From the NCBI RefSeq assembly GCF_003418935.1, contig NZ_QVMT01000004.1, positions 372,282 to 436,281 on the forward strand: a stretch of 64,000 nucleotides of DNA, written 5' to 3'. A program made the position numbers and the translations under genes. How positions within the stretch are numbered: position 1 is the first letter of the stretch; the number at the start of each line of letters is the position of its first letter. The DNA comes from Emticicia sp. C21 (lineage in GTDB: Bacteria; Bacteroidota; Bacteroidia; Cytophagales; Spirosomataceae). The notes beneath the pieces were generated by a model that saw only the letters and a program-made list of their open reading frames with translations, searched no databases and had not been told where the DNA came from. Below are positions 43,396-51,703 of the stretch, one piece after another.

Positions 43396-43782
43396 ATGAA
43401 CTTAAATCAGATAACCATCCCCGTCAGCAATATTGAGCAATCGATTGAATTTTATGAAAAACTTGGGTTAAAGCTCATTGTCAAAGACGTGCATTATGCA
43501 AGGTTTGAATGCATGCAGGGAGATAGTACTTTCTCTATCCACCAGGCCGAGACTATCCCTGCTGATACAGGTGTCTGGATTTATTTTGAGGTGGAAGATG
43601 TAGACGATAAAATCAGTGAACTGCTACGTAAAGGCTTTGTAATTGAAGAATTGCCTATGGATAAACCGTGGCTATGGCGTGAAGCCCGAATAAAAGATCT
43701 GGATAATCATTTGTTGATTATTTATCATGCTGGTGAGACTCGGAAGAATCCACCGTGGCGAATTAATGAACAACCGCTATAA
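43396..43782 (+). CDS. VOC-family (glyoxalase/dioxygenase fold) protein
   Basis: The 128-residue protein has one vicinal-oxygen-chelate module: ITIPVSNIEQSIEFYEKLGL cut at SNIEQSIEFYEKLGL, YARFECMQGDSTFSIHQAE, VWIYFEVEDVDDKISELLRKG and the end IKDLDNHLLIIYHAGE. His at HQAE and Glu in FEVED/NHL could bind metal. The substrate is unknown. It is 22 bp after the glycosyltransferase gene and 44 bp before coaX, and probably rides in the same transcript. Confidence 0.88.
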   Translation: MNLNQITIPVSNIEQSIEFYEKLGLKLIVKDVHYARFECMQGDSTFSIHQAETIPADTGVWIYFEVEDVDDKISELLRKGFVIEELPMDKPWLWREARIKDLDNHLLIIYHAGETRKNPPWRINEQPL

Positions 43783-43826
43783 TCCTATTAATTCTTAATG
43801 AAAAATTTTGAGAGATTGATAAGATT

Positions 43827-44636
43827 TTGCAAACTTTGGCTTCCAAACTTAACATTTACCTCTTGAATAATTTATTAGTTATAGATGTCGGTAATACCGA
43901 TGCAACTTTCGGGATTTATGAAGTCAAAACGCTGCTTCATCAGTTCAGGATAAAGTCGCTGAAAGACGAAAATTACGTCTTTTTTGAATATCGTTTCCGG
44001 CAATATTTCTTAGAAAACCGTCTGCGATTTTCTGACATTACTAAAGTTGTTCTGAGTAGCGTGGTTCCTCCCCTTACTCCTATCTTTAAGCGATTGATTA
44101 ACAATATGTTTGGTATTGAGCCAATCATCGTTAATGCCCATATTTTCCCATCTATTGAGATTTCGATTGATAATCCGAATGAAATCGGGAGTGATTTAGT
44201 GGCCAATGCCGTAGCCGCCTTTACCAAATACAAACGCAATTGCGTAGTAGTTGACTTTGGTACCGCCCTGACTTTTACGGTAATCTCAGGCAAAGGGAAA
44301 GTTTTAGGGGTATCTATCGCACCGGGTTTAAGAACAGCCGTAAAAGCTTTGTTTGCTAATACAGCTCAATTACCTGATGTTCCATTGGAAATACCAACCT
44401 CTGTATTAGGCAAGAATACAGTACATTCCATTCAGGCAGGTATTCTATGGGGTTATGAAGGTTTGGTAAAAAATATGATTCAGAAAATACGGGCAGAACT
44501 CAATGGAGATTGTATAGCCATTGCTACAGGAGGGCTTTCGTCTATTATTTCAACACTCCACGGTGAGTTTGTAGAGGTAAATCGTGAACTGACTTTAGAA
44601 GGACTCAGAATTATCGGAGAATCGCACACATCATAA
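43827..44636 (+). CDS. coaX: Type III pantothenate kinase, non-ATG start
   Basis: CoaX phosphorylates pantothenate in the first step of coenzyme A synthesis. The ASKHA-fold motifs are LLVIDVGNTDATFGIYE (phosphate loop), IGSDLVANAVAAFTKY, CVVVDFGTALTFTVI and GVSIAPGLRTAVKALFANTAQLP cut at IAPGLRTAV. No ATG lies before the first conserved strand: the choices are TTG at 43827 or TTG at 43863 (which would begin just before LLVIDVGNT, the usual family start). An in-frame TGA at 43809 limits extension. It lies upstream of nadC, 24 bp away, so the two cofactor genes are linked. Confidence 0.93.
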   Translation: MQTLASKLNIYLLNNLLVIDVGNTDATFGIYEVKTLLHQFRIKSLKDENYVFFEYRFRQYFLENRLRFSDITKVVLSSVVPPLTPIFKRLINNMFGIEPIIVNAHIFPSIEISIDNPNEIGSDLVANAVAAFTKYKRNCVVVDFGTALTFTVISGKGKVLGVSIAPGLRTAVKALFANTAQLPDVPLEIPTSVLGKNTVHSIQAGILWGYEGLVKNMIQKIRAELNGDCIAIATGGLSSIISTLHGEFVEVNRELTLEGLRIIGESHTS

Positions 44637-44660
44637 AAAACGCCCTTGGGGCTTAAGACT

Positions 44661-45512
44661 ATGGAGATAGACAAAAGAGTGCTTAATAAATTTATTAAAA
44701 ATGCCTTAGCAGAAGACGTAGGTGATGGCGACCACACTTCTTTATCAACCATTCCGGCTGATGCGATGGGTAAAGCAAGGCTTCTGGTAAAAGACAACGG
44801 CATACTGGCAGGTATTGAGTTGGCCAAGATGATTTTCAAAGCCGTTGATAAGGATTTAAAAGTGAAGGTTTTAATTAAAGACGGTGCGCCCATTAAATTC
44901 GGAGATGTAGCCTTTTTTGTGGAAGGAAGAGACCGCTCTATTCTTACTGCCGAGCGTCTGGTATTGAATTGCATGCAACGCATGAGTGGCATTGCTACCA
45001 CCACCAATCAGGTAGTGAAGTTATTGGAAGGCACTAAAACAAAAGTGTTAGATACGCGTAAAACCACACCGGGTTTCAGAATGTTAGAAAAATGGGGAGT
45101 CCAGATTGGCGGGGGTGTGAATCATCGTTTCGGATTGTTTGATATGATTCTGATTAAAGATAATCATGTAGACTATGCCGGAGGTATCAAAAATGCCTTA
45201 GATGCGGCACATAATTATCTGAAGAGCACTAACAGAAATCTGGATATCGAGATTGAAGTGAGAAATTTAAGTGAGTTGCAAGAAGTGCTGAACATTGGTG
45301 GTGTAGTGCGTATCATGGTTGATAATTTCAGTTATGCAGATATAAGACAAGCCGTAAAAATGGTAGATGGCAGATATCCGATTGAAGCATCTGGTGGTAT
45401 TTCCCCATCGAATGTAAGACAATATGCCGAATGTGGGGTTGATTATGTGTCTTTGGGCTATCTTACTCATTCGGCTAAAAGCCTGGATTTGAGTTTGAAA
45501 GCGGTTAAATAA
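44661..45512 (+). CDS. nadC: Nicotinate-nucleotide pyrophosphorylase (carboxylating)
   Basis: NadC converts quinolinate and PRPP to nicotinate mononucleotide in de novo NAD synthesis. From the ATG at 44661 the 283-residue protein has LAEDVGDGDHTS, ERLVLNCMQRMSGIATTTNQ, KVLDTRKTTPGFRMLEKW, GGGVNHRFGLFDMILIKDNH, IEIEVRNLSELQE, IMVDNF and EASGGISPSNVRQYAECGVDYVSLG cut at EASGGISP, all conserved. A TTG 15 bp upstream is also in frame. It lies in the coaX-nadC pair and is followed by a strong terminator. Confidence 0.97.
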   Translation: MEIDKRVLNKFIKNALAEDVGDGDHTSLSTIPADAMGKARLLVKDNGILAGIELAKMIFKAVDKDLKVKVLIKDGAPIKFGDVAFFVEGRDRSILTAERLVLNCMQRMSGIATTTNQVVKLLEGTKTKVLDTRKTTPGFRMLEKWGVQIGGGVNHRFGLFDMILIKDNHVDYAGGIKNALDAAHNYLKSTNRNLDIEIEVRNLSELQEVLNIGGVVRIMVDNFSYADIRQAVKMVDGRYPIEASGGISPSNVRQYAECGVDYVSLGYLTHSAKSLDLSLKAVK

Positions 45513-45541
45513 GCACCTATTTTGGAATTAAAATGTGTATT

Positions 45542-45578
45542 AGCAGTTATACTTTCAAGAAGTATAACTGCTTTTTTT
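45542..45578 (+). terminator. Terminator of the glycosyltransferase-coaX-nadC unit
   Basis: AGCAGTTATACTT (45542-45554) pairs perfectly with 45560-45572 across a 5-base loop, followed by seven T. Confidence 0.9.
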
Positions 45579-45670
45579 ATGTCAGATGATTAATCTTGTT
45601 TTTTCAATTTCACAATTTATTTAATAAATTACCACCTTATTCACTATCCGTCTATTTATAATCAACCTCT

Positions 45671-47332
45671 ATGAAAAAAATCTCACTCTTTATCTGGCTC
45701 ATCGGAGTCATGATTATTTTTCCGGGTTATACTCCTTCTAAAACAACAACTGCTAAAACTTATAAAGCCGATGTAATTATTTACGGAGGTACATCTTCGG
45801 CAATTACTGCAGCTGTGCAGGTGAAGAAAATGGGCAAATCTGTCATTGTGGTATCGCCTGATACACACTTAGGTGGGCTTTCGTCAGGAGGCCTGGGCTT
45901 TACTGATACAGGTAATAAAGAAGTAATTGGTGGTTTATCCCGTGAGTTTTATCAGCGTTTATATACCCACTATCAGAAACCGGAAACATGGAAATGGCAG
46001 AAAAAAGAAGAATTTGGTAACAAAGGGCAAGGTACACCCGCCATAGATGGTACTAACCGCACCATGTGGATTTTTGAACCCCATACTGCCGAGCAGGTTT
46101 TTGAAGATTTTGTAAAAGAATATCAATTAACGATTTATAGAAACGAATGGCTTGACCGCTCGAAAAAAGGGATTAACAAGCAAGGCACAAATATCCGTTC
46201 GTTCCGCACGTTGAGTGGGAATATATATGAAGGACAAATGTTTATTGACGCTACCTATGAAGGCGATTTAATGGCCGCTGCTGGTGTATCTTACCATGTA
46301 GGACGTGAAGCCAATAGTGTGTATGGTGAAAAATGGAATGGGGTACAGACAGAAGTTTTTCAACATGGGCATCATTTCAAAAGCAAGATAAGTCCATATA
46401 AAATACCAAATGACCCAAAGAGTGGTTTGTTGCCGGAAATTTCAGCTGCCCCTCCGGGAGAATATGGTATGGGCGATAATAAAATACAGGCATATTGTTT
46501 CAGAATGTGTTTGAGTAATAGCCCTGATAACCGGATTCCATTTACCAAACCACAAGGTTATGACCCCGCCCGTTATGAATTATTGGCACGCGTATTTGCT
46601 TCCGGTTGGAGAGAAACTTTTGATAAATACGATCCGATTCCAAATCGTAAAACCGACACTAACAATCATGGGCCTTTCAGTACGGATTATATCGGTAAAA
46701 ACTACGACTATCCGGAAGCCAGTTATGAGCGTAGGAAACAAATCATCAAAGACCATGAGCTATACCAGAAGGGCCTGATGTATTTCTTGCAGAATGACCC
46801 GAGTATCCCGGCCGATGTGCACGAAAAAATGCAACAATGGGGCTTACCTAAAGATGAATTCAAAGACAATGGCGGCTGGCCGCACCAACTGTATATCCGA
46901 GAGGCTCGTCGTATGGTTGGGGAGTTTGTGATGAAAGAAGCTGATGCATTGGGTAAAACTAAAGTACCTAATTCGGTAGGTATGGGTTCTTATTCTTTAG
47001 ACTCACATAATATTCAACGCTATGTAAAGCAGGATGGTTATGTGCAGAATGAAGGAGATATTGGCGTGCATCCTGATAAACCTTATTCTATTGCCTATGG
47101 GTCTATCCTACCCAAAGCCAATGAATGTACTAACTTATTGGTATCTGTTTGTGTATCAAGCTCACATATTGCCTATGGTTCTATCAGAATGGAACCTGTA
47201 TTTATGATTCTTGGGCAATCAGCAGCAACGGCTGCAGTATTGGCCATCAACAATAAAGTTACGCCACAGGCATTGCCTTATACCACGCTGCAAGCTGAGT
47301 TATTGAAAGACAAACAACGTCTGGAGTTTTAG
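45671..47332 (+). CDS. Exported FAD-dependent oxidoreductase (xanthan lyase-type annotation)
   Basis: The 553-residue protein has a signal peptide (LFIWLIGVMIIFPGYT) and the FAD_oxidored family start YKADVIIYGGTSSAITAAVQ, VVSPDTHLGGLSSGGLGFTDTG cut at HLGGLSSGGLGFTD, EVIGGLSREFYQRLY and, near the end, SVCVSSSHIAYGSIRMEPVFMILGQSAATAAVLA cut at SSSHIAYGSIRMEPVF. The conserved FIDATYEGDLMAAAG is also present. Members are often misnamed xanthan lyase; they are flavoproteins thought to act on sugars or glycans in the periplasm. It is a single gene with no close partner. Confidence 0.88.
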   Translation: MKKISLFIWLIGVMIIFPGYTPSKTTTAKTYKADVIIYGGTSSAITAAVQVKKMGKSVIVVSPDTHLGGLSSGGLGFTDTGNKEVIGGLSREFYQRLYTHYQKPETWKWQKKEEFGNKGQGTPAIDGTNRTMWIFEPHTAEQVFEDFVKEYQLTIYRNEWLDRSKKGINKQGTNIRSFRTLSGNIYEGQMFIDATYEGDLMAAAGVSYHVGREANSVYGEKWNGVQTEVFQHGHHFKSKISPYKIPNDPKSGLLPEISAAPPGEYGMGDNKIQAYCFRMCLSNSPDNRIPFTKPQGYDPARYELLARVFASGWRETFDKYDPIPNRKTDTNNHGPFSTDYIGKNYDYPEASYERRKQIIKDHELYQKGLMYFLQNDPSIPADVHEKMQQWGLPKDEFKDNGGWPHQLYIREARRMVGEFVMKEADALGKTKVPNSVGMGSYSLDSHNIQRYVKQDGYVQNEGDIGVHPDKPYSIAYGSILPKANECTNLLVSVCVSSSHIAYGSIRMEPVFMILGQSAATAAVLAINNKVTPQALPYTTLQAELLKDKQRLEF

Positions 47333-47375
47333 TACTGATAACTTTTAAAAACACACAAAACCCTATAGCACTGCC

Positions 47376-48395
47376 ATGCTTGTAAGAAAAAACATTACCC
47401 TTAAAGGCATATTCGAATTTGCCGGACATCATATCTGGTGGTTGAGCACTTATATGCTTATTATTTCAGTGTTGTATAAAGTCGCGGGTTGGCATTGGAT
47501 TTCCATTCCGTGGTTGCCTGTTTCGTTGATTGGTACGGCTGTGGCTTTTTATGTGGGCTTCAAGAATAATCAGTCTTATGACCGGATATGGGAGGCTCGT
47601 AAAATATGGGGTGCTATTGTGAATAGTAGCAGAAGTTGGGGTGCCATGGTTGATGCGTTTATTAAAAACAAAGACTTACCAGATGAGGAAATCAGGCAGA
47701 TTAAAACCAAATTGATTTATCGCCACATTGCATGGCTTTATATTCTGAGAGAGCAATTGCTGGTTCCAACGCCCTGGGAGCATATTAGTTTGAATCCTCT
47801 TTTCAGGAGGTTAGCCCTTCGGCGGAGAGAACAGGGTGGTGTGGGGCTGTTTAAAGATTATCTGACTGAAGAACAGAAGGAAAAATATTTTGCTGATGCC
47901 GGACAATGGGAATCTGCGGCCAATAAAGCTACACAAATCATTCGTCTGCAATCACATTTGTTGGCCGACCTTGAAGAGAAAGAATGCCTGCACATGCGTA
48001 AGCAGTTGGATATGCAAAAAGTGTTGGGCGATTTTTTTGACCATCAAGGTAGAGCTGAGCGTATTAAAAGGTTTCCATTACCACGCCAGTATGCTAATCT
48101 GAGTTTTATCTTTAATTGCATGTTTATTTTTCTATTGCCTTTAGGTACAGTTGCCGAGTTTGCGAAACATGGTGAAGTAGGTGTCTGGTTAATGATTCCC
48201 TTTGGAACTTTAGTGGGCTGGATATACGTAGTAATGGAGTTGATTGGCGACTATTCTGAAAATCCTTTTGAGGGGTTCGGAACCGATGTACCTATGCTTT
48301 CGATATGCCGTACAATAGAAATTGATTTATTGCAAATGCTGGAAGAAACCGACCTTCCGAAACCTATACAAGCGGTTAATGATGTGCTGATGTAA
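47376..48395 (+). CDS. Bestrophin-family anion channel (UPF0187)
   Basis: The 339-residue membrane protein has the bestrophin opening (SLIGTAVAFYVGFKNNQSYDR with WEARKIWG following, cut here) and R-A-like fast-gate region; the C-terminal part contains SFIFNCMFIFLLPLGTVAEF, GWIYVVMELIGDYSENPFEG and DVPMLSICRTIEIDLLQML. The motif ENPFE with DVP is diagnostic. Bacterial bestrophins form pentameric channels for chloride or cations. The CPA1 antiporter begins 32 bp downstream, so the two ion transporters are probably co-expressed. Confidence 0.92.
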   Translation: MLVRKNITLKGIFEFAGHHIWWLSTYMLIISVLYKVAGWHWISIPWLPVSLIGTAVAFYVGFKNNQSYDRIWEARKIWGAIVNSSRSWGAMVDAFIKNKDLPDEEIRQIKTKLIYRHIAWLYILREQLLVPTPWEHISLNPLFRRLALRRREQGGVGLFKDYLTEEQKEKYFADAGQWESAANKATQIIRLQSHLLADLEEKECLHMRKQLDMQKVLGDFFDHQGRAERIKRFPLPRQYANLSFIFNCMFIFLLPLGTVAEFAKHGEVGVWLMIPFGTLVGWIYVVMELIGDYSENPFEGFGTDVPMLSICRTIEIDLLQMLEETDLPKPIQAVNDVLM

Positions 48396-48427
48396 GCACA
48401 TTTTTGAAAAAAGAACCTATTATTTTA

Positions 48428-50011
48428 ATGCATAACACTTTACCCTTTTTACTGGCTATGGTAGCCGCGGTAGTTCTACTGGAAATGTGGGCTACCAAAC
48501 TAAGAATTGCTTACCCTATATTATTAGTAGTGGCTGGGTTATTGGTGAGTTTTATTCCAGGCTTGCCTGTCGTAAAAATCGACCCCGACCTTATCTTTTT
48601 CATTTTCTTACCGCCTTTGCTGTTTGAAGCCGCCTGGTCTATTTCATTCAAAGAGATGAAAAAATGGTGGCGTATCATTGGCAGTTTTGCTTTTCTGGTG
48701 GTGTTCTTTACGGCCTTATCAGTAGCCTTAATTACCAATCATTATATCCCAACTTTTACACTTGCTCTGGGTTTTCTCCTGGGTGGTATTGTGTCACCTC
48801 CGGATGCCGTAAGCACGGGAGCTATTACGAAATTTGTAAAAATTCCAAGGTCTACCTCTACCATTTTAGAAGGAGAAAGTTTGTTGAATGATGCGTCTTC
48901 ACTGATCATATTCCGCTTTGCCATGATAGCAGTCGGCACAGGTCAGTTTGCGTGGCAGTGGGCTACTATGAGCTTTATGTGGATGGTGATTGGTGGAGCA
49001 GGGATTGGCTTAATAGTGGCGTGGTTATTTGTACAGGCTCATAAAATACTCCCTACTGATGCTTCATCAGATGTGGCTTTAACATTGATTGAACCTTATT
49101 TTATGTACTGGATAGCCGAACAGTTTCATGCTTCGGGTGTGCTGGCTGTAGTAAGTGGTGGGTTATATATGTCTGCTAAAAGATTAGTCTTTTTAAACAG
49201 CGCCAGCCGAATTATGGGATACAGCGTATGGGAAAGTTTCATCTTCATTTTGAATGGCATTGTCTTTCTTATTATTGGCCTTGGACTCCCGGATATTGTA
49301 GCTGGACTACGTTCGGAAGGAACTCCTTTAAGTACTGCTATTAGCTATAGTTTATTAGTAACAGTTACCCTGATTGTAGCTCGTATCATCAGTTCTTATG
49401 CCGCTATGGCAGCCACACTTATTTTCCGTCCGAGTGTAGCATCACGCGTATTTACAGGAAAAACAAGTCTTTTAACCCCGCTCCTACTCGGTTGGACAGG
49501 GATGCGTGGCGTGGTATCGTTGGCTGCTGCGTTAGCCATACCTGTTACTTTAGACAGCGGCATGGCTTTCCCTCATAGGAACCTGATTCTGTTTATCACT
49601 TTTGTAGTGATACTGCTTACACTCTTAATACAAGGACTAACACTACCTTATTTCATCAAACGTATGGCTTCTATAAGTGCAGTATTTAAAGTAGAATCAG
49701 ATGAAGAAACCAGGAGACAAATGAAACAGGGCTTGAAACAACATGTGTATGAGGTTCTTAAAAATAAGTATGATAATGAATTGAACGGCCATGCGGGCAT
49801 GGAGAAGTTTATGAAACACTGGGAAGAAAGAACGAAAGCTACCGATGACAGTTGGATGAATGAAAAAGCAAAAGTTATTTTTGTAGAACTACTCGAAAGC
49901 CAACGCCAATACCTGACCGAACTCAACAAAGACCCAAAGATAGACGAAGAAATCATCCGCCAGCAATTGTATCAATTGGATCTGGAGGAGGAACGGTTGA
50001 GAGTTATTTAA
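48428..50011 (+). CDS. CPA1-family Na+/H+ antiporter
   Basis: From the ATG at 48428 the protein has 527 residues. About twelve helices carry the CPA1 markers LIFFIFLPPLLFEAAW, GGIVSPPDAVSTGAITKF (helix 4 region), LEGESLLNDASSLIIFR with the conserved Asn-Asp of the ion site, and GWTGMRGVVSLAAALAIP. A cytoplasmic tail of about 110 residues, rich in Glu/Lys/Arg, follows. It exports Na+ (or K+) in exchange for protons across the inner membrane. A TTG at 48404 is in frame but adds no membrane sequence. Confidence 0.93.
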   Translation: MHNTLPFLLAMVAAVVLLEMWATKLRIAYPILLVVAGLLVSFIPGLPVVKIDPDLIFFIFLPPLLFEAAWSISFKEMKKWWRIIGSFAFLVVFFTALSVALITNHYIPTFTLALGFLLGGIVSPPDAVSTGAITKFVKIPRSTSTILEGESLLNDASSLIIFRFAMIAVGTGQFAWQWATMSFMWMVIGGAGIGLIVAWLFVQAHKILPTDASSDVALTLIEPYFMYWIAEQFHASGVLAVVSGGLYMSAKRLVFLNSASRIMGYSVWESFIFILNGIVFLIIGLGLPDIVAGLRSEGTPLSTAISYSLLVTVTLIVARIISSYAAMAATLIFRPSVASRVFTGKTSLLTPLLLGWTGMRGVVSLAAALAIPVTLDSGMAFPHRNLILFITFVVILLTLLIQGLTLPYFIKRMASISAVFKVESDEETRRQMKQGLKQHVYEVLKNKYDNELNGHAGMEKFMKHWEERTKATDDSWMNEKAKVIFVELLESQRQYLTELNKDPKIDEEIIRQQLYQLDLEEERLRVI

Positions 50012-50105
50012 GAGTAGTATAATTTTGGGATGTAGCACATGTCTGTGGCGTGAGGTCGTCAACGGTCGGTTGCTGCTGTTCGAATCTTGTCATCCCGACT
50101 GTTTT

Positions 50106-50137
50106 ATCCTCTTAGATTTATTCTGAGAGGATTTTTA
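50106..50137 (+). terminator. Terminator after the antiporter gene
   Basis: ATCCTCTTAGA (50106-50116) pairs with TCTGAGAGGAT (50122-50132) with one mismatch, followed by a T run. Confidence 0.7.
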
Positions 50138-50148
50138 GTTATAGGATT

Positions 50149-50541
50149 CTATTTGCTATTCAAATCAAAACTCATGAGACTTTCCATATAATTGGCAGGA
50201 GGTAGATAATGGTGCTTATCAATGTAGTGATAGATTAAAGTCGGGCTGGCATAAATAAGATTACTACTGATTGATGGAATCCATATTTCAGCATGACCTA
50301 ATAATATTTTGCCGCTATGGTGAGGCACAGAAATTTCAGACTTGCAAAAGTCACACTTATATATTCCTCTCATCACATTACACTTTTTTAAATATATTAT
50401 TTCTAGAATCTTATTTTTAATATCGGTATTTACTTCACCTTTATTAAATGCGAATTCATGAGAAAGCCACCCTATATTAATTATATCGTCTATTTCAGAT
50501 TGTCTGCTATAGATATATTTTGAGCCATCAGGATAGTACAT
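50149..50541 (-). CDS. Hypothetical protein with CxxC and GHAEIW motif
   Basis: The 130-residue protein has KCDFCKSEISVPHH (a CxxC with a nearby His, possibly zinc binding), GHAEIWIP and NLIYASPTLIYHYIDKHHYLPP. I recall these last motifs from an uncharacterised family scattered in bacteria (often as DUF7919-like), but I am not certain of the name. It is AT-rich and lies at the edge of a decayed, gene-poor segment, so recent acquisition is possible. No operon partner. The start MYYPDGSKYIYSRQ is the only ATG giving the full domain. Confidence 0.6.
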   Translation of the reverse strand: MYYPDGSKYIYSRQSEIDDIINIGWLSHEFAFNKGEVNTDIKNKILEIIYLKKCNVMRGIYKCDFCKSEISVPHHSGKILLGHAEIWIPSISSNLIYASPTLIYHYIDKHHYLPPANYMESLMSFDLNSK

Positions 50542-50946
50542 AGAATAAACTGTTTTTAGTTAAAATTTGAAATACAACTATCATCTCAATCTATATCTCT
50601 AAAGGTTATCGACTTTATCTTTTACTAAAACAGTGTTCACTCCTATTTTCTCTATTTCAATTTGGAATTTTCTGCTAGTAGGTCGTCCTCAATCTCCAAA
50701 ATTATTTCTCTACCTTCTAAAAGAGAATCAACATTATCTTTAGAATCTTTAAGACCCATTCCAAGCATATTTTTTTTGTAATTTAGTCAAATTCACCTTT
50801 TCTAGCCCGTATCGTCAACTTTTCATTATTATTTTTGCCATTTTTTATTATTTTTAAAAAAGTTTTAATTTAGTCAAAAATCATTTACCACTTGTGTAAG
50901 ATCAAAATTTATGTCTATTTTCACAAATAAGAATAAAATTCTATAG
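50542..50946. other. AT-rich gene-poor segment
   Basis: No credible gene in about 400 bp of strongly AT-rich DNA. A 38-codon minus-strand frame (50652-50768, MLGMGLKDSKDNVDSL) and an adjacent frame ending VLVKDKVDNL look like pieces of one decayed gene split by a frameshift. The stretch 50820-50900 is low-complexity A/T. Confidence 0.45.
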
Positions 50947-51138
50947 TCAATTCTCATCAAACAAAATCCTTTCAAACCTTTTCGAGAGCTCATCTAAATC
51001 AACCCAGCCAAAGTTTGTCAGCATAATAATAGTATATTTTTGCTCAAGGTAATAATCATTGATTGCATACCAGCCAGAACTATCTCCGGCATGGCCGATA
51101 CTTTCATCTTTGGGAATAACCCCACTCCAGTGGAAGAT
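50947..51138 (-). pseudogene. C-terminal remnant of a beta-lactamase-type serine hydrolase
   Basis: Minus-strand translation reads FHWSGVIPKDESIGHAGDSS, GWYAINDYYLEQKYTIIMLTN and ends ERILFDEN. The G-H-A-G-D followed by a strand ending IIMLTN is the usual C-terminus of class C beta-lactamase/serine hydrolases (HSG/HAG box plus VVLTN strand). The S-x-x-K and YxN parts are absent and upstream sequence is not coding in this frame, so only about 60 residues of the gene survive. Confidence 0.6.
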
Positions 51139-51703
51139 CGTCCCAGTCCTTCCGGGCTGAGAATGACACAACAGTTTGATTCTACGAAAAAACTCCTCAA
51201 ACGTTTTGAAAACACAAGCTTAAGTCGGAAATTTAAAAGATGCCCAGTCGAAAATAACAATTCACACAACAAGGATCGCCATGGAGGAAGAGAAGAGAAC
51301 TCCCAGTCAAAGAAAGCGTTGCAAGCGCAAGATAGGTGGCATAGGCATAACCGACTTTAAGCGTATGTTAAAGTACCAATCACCAAAAACAGACCTGGAA
51401 AGGTTACCAATATGGTGGGAACCTTTTTGAATAAGGACAACGATAGTTTCCAAATATCGGCCACTAAAGTGGAACCAGAAAAGGTTACCGACACGGTGGG
51501 AACCTTTTGGGCGAGAGTGGCTCAACAACTGAAATTCCCAAATAAAGATGTCATTCTACCATAGTTAAATTAAAAAATTAAACAAGTTCAAAATTTAATT
51601 ATCCCATTCTATTTGATTTATTTCATTAAAATATGCCTATTTTTATCAACCAATCTTTCAACCTCATAAAACATAGTAAGTCTATAAACTTGCGAATTCA
51701 TTC
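51139..51703. other. Gene-poor segment with repeated hairpins upstream of the rhamnosidase
   Basis: No reliable gene in 565 bp. It contains two related hairpin units at 51399-51428 and 51479-51509, and AT-rich sequence from 51545 to the rhamnosidase start, with a near-match to the -7 box (TAAACTTG, 51684-51691). Confidence 0.5.
51399..51509. repeat. Tandem pair of AAGGTT/AACCTT hairpin units
   Basis: The two units share AAGGTTACC, a six-base variable loop and GGTGGGAACCTTTT (51399-51428 and 51479-51509), an 80 bp direct repeat distance. Each can fold AAAGGTT with AACCTTT. On the minus strand the translated copies share KGSH-(V/I)GNL. Confidence 0.55.

Noticed and set aside
50026-50098. Possible functional tRNA gene
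   Set aside because: The acceptor stem and TTCGAAT loop are present, but the T stem, anticodon stem and D stem do not pair, so I treat it only as a tRNA-like fragment.
50652-50768. 38-codon minus-strand frame MLGMGLKDSKDN
   Set aside because: Too short and followed by an adjacent frame that looks like its continuation after a frameshift; described only as a decayed piece.
51040-51360. 106-codon plus-strand frame in the decayed segment
   Set aside because: Its first half is antisense to the beta-lactamase remnant and the rest is low-complexity, charged sequence without domain features.
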